DNA of 27,968 nucleotides from Candidatus Neomicrothrix sp. UBA4542 (GTDB lineage: Bacteria; Actinomycetota; Acidimicrobiia; Acidimicrobiales; Poriferisodalaceae). Location of the stretch: assembly GCA_002388005.1 (NCBI GenBank), contig DGLO01000062.1:4506-32473 (forward strand). The letters run 5' to 3'. Within the stretch, counting starts at the first letter, position 1; each line of letters opens with the position of its first letter. The notes under the pieces were generated by a model that worked only from the letters and a program-made list of their open reading frames with translations, was not told the origin of the DNA and ran no database searches. Of the stretch, positions 22,975-27,968 are shown in pieces. A program made the translations under genes and the position numbers.

Positions 22975-24822
22975 ATGGCCATCAGCATCGACCCCGCTAC
23001 AGGTTTGAAGATATTCGACACCCGTGCAGCCAAGGCCAGCGAAAAAATTCGCGGCCAAGGCTATGGAATAAACGCTGATCTAGCTCTCAAGACACTGCCC
23101 GACGCCCCAGTTGGAGACAAGTTCGACGCCGTAGAGCAAGCCAAGTACCGCGAATTTAAGGAGCAGCGGCGAGGCGCGGCTGACTACATGTCAATGGAGG
23201 GCGAGTTCTCCAAATACCTCGAAGACCACTACTCAGAGCCCCCTGTTGAACGCGAACCCCTAACCGATCAATGCGAAATCTTGGTCGTAGGTGCAGGCTT
23301 CGCTGGGCTGTTGTTGTGGTACCGACTCAAAGAAGCTGGGTTCACCGACGTCAGATTCTGTGAGAAGGGCGGCGACGTAGGTGGCACCTGGTACTGGAAC
23401 CGGTACCCAGGCATCGCGTGTGACGTGGAATCGTACAGTTACCTACCTCTTCTGGACGAAATGGATTATTTCCCAACGATGAAATTCGCGTCGGGTTTTG
23501 AAATCCTCGAATACTGCCAGACGATGGCAACGAAGTTCGGTTTCTACGACAAATGTCTCTTTCACACAACGGTGGAACGAACTGACTGGAACGAAGCAAC
23601 TGGCCGCTGGACTGTGCACACTGACCGCGATGACACTATGCAAGCGCGATACGTCATTTTGGCCAACGGTATTCTCACCACCCCCAAATTGGCACGCATC
23701 GGAGGCATGGAAAGTTTCGAAGGTGATTCGTTTCACACCTCGCGTTGGCGTTATGACGTTGATCTGGAAGGAAAAACCGTAGGGATCATCGGAACTGGAG
23801 CGACGGCGGTTCAGGCCGTCCCGGAGCTAGCAAAAATTGTTGGTGATCTATATGTCTTCCAGCGGACGCCGTCTTCAATCGACGTGCGTGACCAGCGGGC
23901 CACATCATCTGAAGAAATCGACTCTTGGAAAGTCGAACCTGGATGGGCTCTCGCGCGGAGAAAAAGATTTTCGCGAATCTCAGAAGGGCGAACGGCAATC
24001 AAAGCCAACGATGATTACTTGGCTGGCAAAGTTGATGATTTCAAAGAACGGAAAAAACATCAAACAAAGCTCACCCGCGAAGAGCTGGTTCAAAAACAAC
24101 TGCAGTCAAACTTCCGCATCATGGAACAGATACGAGCGCGAGTAGATGCCATAGTCGAAGATCCCAAGACAGCAGCAGCTCTAAAACCGTTCTACCCCTA
24201 CGGCTGTAAACGGCCCACCTTCCATGATGAATACCTACCCACGTTCAACTTGCCACATGTCCACCTCGTCGATACCGCACCTATGGGCGTCACCAGTATC
24301 AATGAGAGAGGTGTGGTGCACGACGACACCGAATACCCACTTGATGTGTTGATATACGCGACAGGGTTTCAATGGATGGCGACGTCGACGTTCAACATGA
24401 TCACTGGCCGCGGTGGCCAAACCATGAGCGACAAGTGGCAAAACGAGGGAACTAAAACGTTCCTGGGCATACATAGCAACGGATTCCCGAATCTTTTCGT
24501 TGTCACCGGACCCCAAGGCGGAGGAGGAAGCTTCAACTTCACCGATGCCATCGAAACCCATGCGGATTACATCGTTTGGATGCTCTCCAAAATGCGAGAC
24601 GAGGGTCATGAAACGGTTGACATCACCGAACAAGCAGAAATTGATTATGCCGAACACTGCCGCGAGGTCGACACTGCGACTGCTCCCCTTCGCGATTGTC
24701 TCTCTTACTACAACGGCCACGGAGACGCTGAACCGGGAAGCCTCGCCTACTACGGGGGCGGCAATTGGCATAAGTTTCGGATCCGAGCCCAGGAAACGCT
24801 CGACCCCTACGTATTTGATTGA
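22975..24822 (+). CDS. Baeyer-Villiger-type flavin-containing monooxygenase
   Basis: 615 residues from ATG 22975, preceded by AGGAGGAAAGC. A frame extension to 22876 is not needed. The FAD Rossmann motif G106-x-G-x-x-G111 ('EILVVGAGFAGLLLWYRL') starts after a ~100-residue N-terminal extension, longer than in cyclohexanone monooxygenase and like the extended BVMO types. 'GGDVGGTWYWNRYPGIACDVESYSYLP' is the typical BVMO segment. The fingerprint FxGxxxHxxxW is present as F248-E-G-D-S-F-H254-T-S-R-W258, but the next residue is R instead of P/D. The NADPH Rossmann motif is 'TVGIIGTGATAVQAVPEL'. These enzymes insert oxygen next to ketones, using NADPH and FAD. It is divergent from the MFS transporter and ends 10 bases before the convergent LLM gene. 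The substrate is unknown. Confidence 0.92.
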   Translation: MAISIDPATGLKIFDTRAAKASEKIRGQGYGINADLALKTLPDAPVGDKFDAVEQAKYREFKEQRRGAADYMSMEGEFSKYLEDHYSEPPVEREPLTDQCEILVVGAGFAGLLLWYRLKEAGFTDVRFCEKGGDVGGTWYWNRYPGIACDVESYSYLPLLDEMDYFPTMKFASGFEILEYCQTMATKFGFYDKCLFHTTVERTDWNEATGRWTVHTDRDDTMQARYVILANGILTTPKLARIGGMESFEGDSFHTSRWRYDVDLEGKTVGIIGTGATAVQAVPELAKIVGDLYVFQRTPSSIDVRDQRATSSEEIDSWKVEPGWALARRKRFSRISEGRTAIKANDDYLAGKVDDFKERKKHQTKLTREELVQKQLQSNFRIMEQIRARVDAIVEDPKTAAALKPFYPYGCKRPTFHDEYLPTFNLPHVHLVDTAPMGVTSINERGVVHDDTEYPLDVLIYATGFQWMATSTFNMITGRGGQTMSDKWQNEGTKTFLGIHSNGFPNLFVVTGPQGGGGSFNFTDAIETHADYIVWMLSKMRDEGHETVDITEQAEIDYAEHCREVDTATAPLRDCLSYYNGHGDAEPGSLAYYGGGNWHKFRIRAQETLDPYVFD

Positions 24823-24832
24823 GCGCAGCCGC

Positions 24833-25831
24833 CTAGATGAGGTGCGGGATCACGTCTGCGGCGAGTCGCTCAAGATTGGTTCCCATAAATTCTGGGTCTA
24901 TTCCCGGAGGCAAACCTGACGTCGTGATGTCCGTAATGCCATATAGGTCAATGAATTCTCTCAACTCTCTAACGACCTCTTCGGCGTTGCCAACGATCAC
25001 CGTTTGAGGGATTCCATCGTTACTTCCCCAGCCGTATTCGTCGGGAGTTTCAGCCATAAAGGTTCCGTACACGCCCATGCGGAATCGTTCTGCCTCTCGA
25101 ATGATCGGCCAGTCTCGGTCGCGATCATCGGTGACATATACGGAGCGAACGATGCCAACGCGATAATCGTCGGGGTCTCGGCCATCAGCTCGAACTGCGT
25201 CTCGCCAAGGATCTAGCACCTCGTCTCTTCGGCCCTGCGGAAGCAGGTTCGTGCCAAAACGTGCGGCGCGCAACGCGCCGGCTTCTTTCATCGCTGCTAT
25301 CCACAGCGGCGGTCCACCTGATTGCACAGGCTTTGGGTACACGTTGATGTCCGATAGTTCGTAACGTTTGCCGCTGAAGCTAAAGGGTTCGTCGCTCCAA
25401 GCGAGGCGAAGAATTTCGATCGCCTCATCAGTCATCGACACCCTGTTAGGTAACGGAATACCGAAGGCTTCAAACTCTTTTGGTACATAACCCATGCCGA
25501 TACCGAACTCCATCCGACCATTGGAGATGTGGTCAAGTACCGCTAACTCCTCGGCGAGTCGGACCGGGTGGTACAGAGGAAGCAAAGCGATGTCGTTCGA
25601 TATGCGAATGTTTTTGGTTCGAGCTGCTATGGCCCCCGCCAAGGGTTGGAAAGCAGGTAGGTAGCCATCTTCGAGAAAGTGATGTTCGCTGAACCAAACA
25701 TGATCGAACCCAAGTTCGTCGGCGAGAACGGATTGTTCGATAGTCGCGGAATAGACGTCCGTCATTGACGTGTCGCCGCCGGGCACGTGACGACAGTCGT
25801 ACATGACGCCAAATCGAAGTGATTGAGGCAC
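24833..25831 (-). CDS. LLM-class flavin/F420-dependent oxidoreductase
   Basis: 333 residues from GTG 25831, which follows GAGGAG at good spacing. The TTG at 25903 would add 24 residues and overlap the divergent selenoprotein start. Marks of the bacterial luciferase-like family are 'RFGVMYDCRH', 'LADELGFDHVWFSEHHF' (the His-His pair), 'RLAEELAVLDHISNGRMEFGIGMGY', 'QSGGPPLWIAAMKEAGALRAARFG' and the C-terminal 'GITDITTSGLPPG'. It is closer to alkanal- and F420-type LLM enzymes than the copy at 412, which belongs to another subgroup. Flavin or F420 use cannot be settled from sequence. It is divergent from the selenocysteine gene across 66 bases, so shared control is possible. Confidence 0.9.
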   Translation of the reverse strand: MPQSLRFGVMYDCRHVPGGDTSMTDVYSATIEQSVLADELGFDHVWFSEHHFLEDGYLPAFQPLAGAIAARTKNIRISNDIALLPLYHPVRLAEELAVLDHISNGRMEFGIGMGYVPKEFEAFGIPLPNRVSMTDEAIEILRLAWSDEPFSFSGKRYELSDINVYPKPVQSGGPPLWIAAMKEAGALRAARFGTNLLPQGRRDEVLDPWRDAVRADGRDPDDYRVGIVRSVYVTDDRDRDWPIIREAERFRMGVYGTFMAETPDEYGWGSNDGIPQTVIVGNAEEVVRELREFIDLYGITDITTSGLPPGIDPEFMGTNLERLAADVIPHLI

Positions 25832-25897
25832 TGTGTTCTCCTCGCCCTGATGCGATGTTTGGACGGTAGTCGCTCCCTCGGGGCTAAGTTCTCCTCC

Positions 25898-27046
25898 ATG
25901 CAAATCGAACGCGACAAACGGGGCGAGGAACTCGGCCCCAACCAGTATGAAGACGCCGAGGGCTATATCGCCCCGTTACCCGCAGGTTCTGGACCACGAT
26001 CGAACCCATTAGGTGAATTCCCGACAGGCCCAGCAATCGGAGAACGCCTCCCCGATATCGTCGCTTCGGCCTCGGATGGCCGCAGTGTTGACCTCCACGC
26101 AGATCGCGACGGTCAGCCAGCGGTTCTCGTTTTTTCGAGATCGGTGGTCTGGTGACCGCCGTGTCGAACCCAGCTGGTCGAGCTGGAAAAAGGAATGCCG
26201 GGTTTCGAAGCCGCTGGAGCGAAACTCTACGTCGTGAGTTACGACGAGGCCGACGCCCTTGCTGACTATAAGAACGCTCACGGCGCTACTTTTACGATGC
26301 TGTCGGATCCCAATAGCGACGTGATTCGTTCCTTTGGGATTCTCAATACCACCATTGCCGAAGACGATCATCCTTGGTACGGGATTCCCTATCCGGGCGT
26401 GTACGTCACAGACAGTGACGGCGTCATCATCGAAAAGTTCTTTGAGAACAACTTCACAGTTCGCCCAGGCCCCGAACAGCTTTTGGCGGCGCTGAGAGGA
26501 GAAGAGGTAGCCCTCCAAGAACGATCTGATTCAGACGCCGAGGTCACCGTCGAAGTCGAATTTGAGGGGAACAGTCTTCCGGTGGGTATCTCAAGGCAAA
26601 TCGTCGCTCGCTTCTCGGTACCCGAAGGCATGCATCTATATGAGGAACCGGTCCCGGAAGGGTTAGTGGCGGCATCGATCGAATTAGACCCGGACCTAGA
26701 GGGGATCGTTGCCTACACGGCCGTAACACCGAAAACCCAGTCGATCACCTTGACCGGAGATGGTCACACTCTCGAGGTGTACGAAGGGGATGTCGTGTTG
26801 CGCTTGCCGGTCGCTCAAAACGGACGAGCTATGACAAAGGACGAAGAAGGGCGATGGGTTTCGATCACCGGACGGGTTCGGTGGCAGGCATGTGACAGCG
26901 AGGCATGTGACCTCCCGGGGGAACAAAGCTTCGATTTTCGGGTTCCAGCCGGATTCACCGTCATGGCTGATATGGGTCCTGGTGAGGGACGAGTGCCGCC
27001 AATGAACGGTGCGACCCACTTTCAGAAAATGACCGCCCGCCATTAG
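25898..27046 (+). CDS. Probable selenoprotein: thioredoxin/peroxiredoxin-like domain (WUPPC) fused to DsbD-alpha-like domain
   Basis: Read through the in-frame TGA at 26153-26155, the gene gives 382 residues. Residues ~35-200 form an AhpC/TSA-like thioredoxin fold: 'FPTGPAIGERLPDIVASASDGRSV', 'QPAVLVFSRSVVW-U86-P-P-C89-R-T-Q-L', 'EAAGAKLYVVSYDEADALADY' and 'YPGVYVTDSDGVI'. U86 stands exactly where W-C-P-P-C has its first Cys. Residues ~215-355 resemble DsbD-alpha, ending with a second pair C332/C337 ('VRWQACDSEACDLPG'). The frame stays open for ~297 codons after the TGA, and a hairpin with a GGUC loop follows it. The gene would probably be split in automatic annotation into 25823/25898-26155 and 26195-27046. 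Start ATG 25898 lacks a good ribosome site. A nonsense mutation or sequencing error is the alternative. sel genes are not in the window. No signal peptide or membrane anchor is visible. Confidence 0.8.
26153..26155 (+). other. In-frame UGA, proposed selenocysteine codon (U86)
   Basis: The TGA falls between 'SVVW' and 'PPCRTQL', exactly replacing the first cysteine of a thioredoxin-type motif, and is followed by C (UGAC context). Both flanks are in the same frame and of uniform protein-like composition. Confidence 0.8.
26170..26186 (+). promoter_or_regulatory. Bacterial SECIS-like hairpin
   Basis: CCAGC (26170-26174) and GCTGG (26182-26186) pair perfectly around the 7-base loop TGGTCGA. The loop contains GGUC, also present in the apical loop of the E. 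coli fdhF SECIS that SelB binds. The GGU starts about 20 bases after the TGA, within the usual distance for bacterial elements. The stem is short, so this is supportive rather than decisive. Confidence 0.6.
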
Positions 27047-27123
27047 TAAAAGGATTGACAGCCTTACTGGTTGAGGACATCGTTTGCGAGAAGGTGTGCT
27101 TGTAGCTGCCCTAGGCTGGACTC

Positions 27124-27968
27124 ATGCTTGAACTTGCGTACTTTGATGCCGACGCGGAGGATGAAGAGATCCTGAGCGCTCTTCGCGAGGACGGTGCCTG
27201 CGTACTCGTCGACGTGATGGGTGAAAATCTCAAGTCGCGAGTCAGCGAAGAATTGCAGCCGTTTATTGAAGCCACACCGACTGGACGCGACGACTTTACG
27301 GGGAGGCTCACGGGGCGAACAGGCGCATTGGTTGCTCGAAGCGAGGCGTCCCGAGAACTTGTGATGCACCCCACGCTCACCGGCCTCGCCCAGCAGTTTC
27401 TTGGGCCGTACACCGACAAGATCCAACTACATCTCACCCAGATCATCAACATCCAACCGGGCCAGGGCGCTCAGCCTCGCCACCGGGACCGGCTTGCCTG
27501 GGGTGGGTACGTGCCACCCGAAATAGAGCCACAATTCAACACCCTGTGGGCTCTTACTGATTTCACCGAAGAAAACGGGGCTACGCGAGTGGTACCTGGA
27601 TCTGTCAAATGGCCCACCGAACGGCGCGCTACAGACGAAGAAACGATTCAAGCGGTGATGAAGGCGGGATCCGTCCTGCTGTACTCCGGGTCGGTAATCC
27701 ACGGCGGCGGTCAAAATCTTTCAGATTCGGACAGGACCGGTATCAATATCACCTACTGCCTTGGATGGTTGCGTACTGAAGAGAACCAGTATCTGTCATG
27801 TCCACCCAGTGTTGCCAAGAACCTTGACCCCGATTTACAGGAAATGCTTGGGTACACCATGGGCACCTACGCGCTCGGTTATTTCAGCGACCCTGAAGGT
27901 GTCACCGAAGTCAACGACCTTCGTCCGCCCGAGTTCGTTCTTGACCGTTCACCGCGAGAGAAAGCAAG
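27124..27968 (+). CDS. Phytanoyl-CoA dioxygenase (PhyH) family protein (3' cut by window)
   Basis: The frame from ATG 27124 stays open to the window end (281 codons visible), so the gene continues beyond. The PhyH features are 'DEEILSALREDGACVLVDVM' at the N-terminus, an H120-R-D122 iron pair in 'QPRHRDRLAWGG', 'ALTDFTEENGATRVVPGS' as the core signature, H193 in 'SVIHGGGQNLS' and R204 as the candidate 2-oxoglutarate arginine. It resembles PhyH proteins annotated as ectoine-hydroxylase-like or secondary-metabolite oxygenases more than the two PhyH copies at 4-6 kb. It is 77 bases downstream of the selenoprotein gene on the same strand and could be co-transcribed. The substrate is unknown. Confidence 0.88.
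   Translation, partial: MLELAYFDADAEDEEILSALREDGACVLVDVMGENLKSRVSEELQPFIEATPTGRDDFTGRLTGRTGALVARSEASRELVMHPTLTGLAQQFLGPYTDKIQLHLTQIINIQPGQGAQPRHRDRLAWGGYVPPEIEPQFNTLWALTDFTEENGATRVVPGSVKWPTERRATDEETIQAVMKAGSVLLYSGSVIHGGGQNLSDSDRTGINITYCLGWLRTEENQYLSCPPSVAKNLDPDLQEMLGYTMGTYALGYFSDPEGVTEVNDLRPPEFVLDRSPREKA

Noticed and set aside
26153..26194. Interpretation of the two Prx-like ORFs as a frameshift pseudogene
   Set aside because: Both parts are in the same frame, separated only by one TGA placed exactly at the redox cysteine; a frameshift is not present.

Overview
The window holds 29 recognisable or probable protein genes, two of them cut by the window edges, and one tRNA-Leu(UAG) gene. It looks like chromosomal accessory DNA from a free-living aerobic heterotroph of middling G+C that uses ATG, GTG and TTG starts with Shine-Dalgarno sites. 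Two luciferase-like (probably F420- or FMN-dependent) oxidoreductases, a tandem CaiB/BaiF CoA-transferase, many phytanoyl-CoA-dioxygenase-like genes, a Baeyer-Villiger monooxygenase and many small alpha/beta-barrel proteins suggest an uncultured marine or host-associated actinobacterium (Acidimicrobiia-like) or a SAR202-like Chloroflexota. The sequence alone does not decide between them. I saw no integrase, transposase, CRISPR array, phage gene or recognisable transcription factor.

Layout. 1-4.0 kb: end of a D-aminoacylase-type amidohydrolase, an LLM oxidoreductase, a convergent TIM-barrel amidohydrolase, a cysteine-free CMD-like protein and a small EthD-like barrel. 4.0-6.7 kb: two divergent PhyH dioxygenases and two small barrel-like proteins. 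6.7-9.3 kb: a RidA protein followed on the minus strand by a cytoplasmic reductive-dehalogenase-like corrinoid/2x[4Fe-4S] protein with an internal duplication. 9.3-14.9 kb: two VOC proteins, a GatC/AtzG-like small protein coupled to an amidase, an HD protein with a PhnZ-like diiron ligand set, an IPNS-type oxygenase and a TauD/TfdA dioxygenase. 14.9-18.2 kb: a 2-keto-4-pentenoate-hydratase-like protein and a fused double CaiB protein. 18.3-22.9 kb: a CxxC-pair protein, tRNA-Leu, a cupin, a tandem EthD protein, a nitroreductase-SRPBCC fusion and an MFS transporter. 22.9-28 kb: a Baeyer-Villiger monooxygenase, a second LLM oxidoreductase, a probable selenoprotein and the start of a third PhyH dioxygenase.

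The main observation is at 25898-27046. A thioredoxin/peroxiredoxin-like gene is interrupted by an in-frame TGA exactly where the first cysteine of a W-C-P-P-C motif should stand, giving W-U-P-P-C. The frame stays open for about 297 more codons, and a hairpin with a GGUC-containing apical loop lies 14-30 nt downstream. This reads as a selenocysteine-encoding gene rather than a pseudogene, and the protein continues into a DsbD-alpha-like domain with its own cysteine pair.

Taken together the genes look like catabolic and detoxifying functions for halogenated, amide-linked, aromatic or terpenoid-like organic compounds: oxygenation (five Fe(II)/2OG-type enzymes, BVMO, LLM enzymes, HD oxygenase), reductive dehalogenation, amide and ring-product hydrolysis, CoA activation and uptake. 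The shared substrate is not shown by the sequence, and frequent strand switching argues for several short transcription units rather than one operon.
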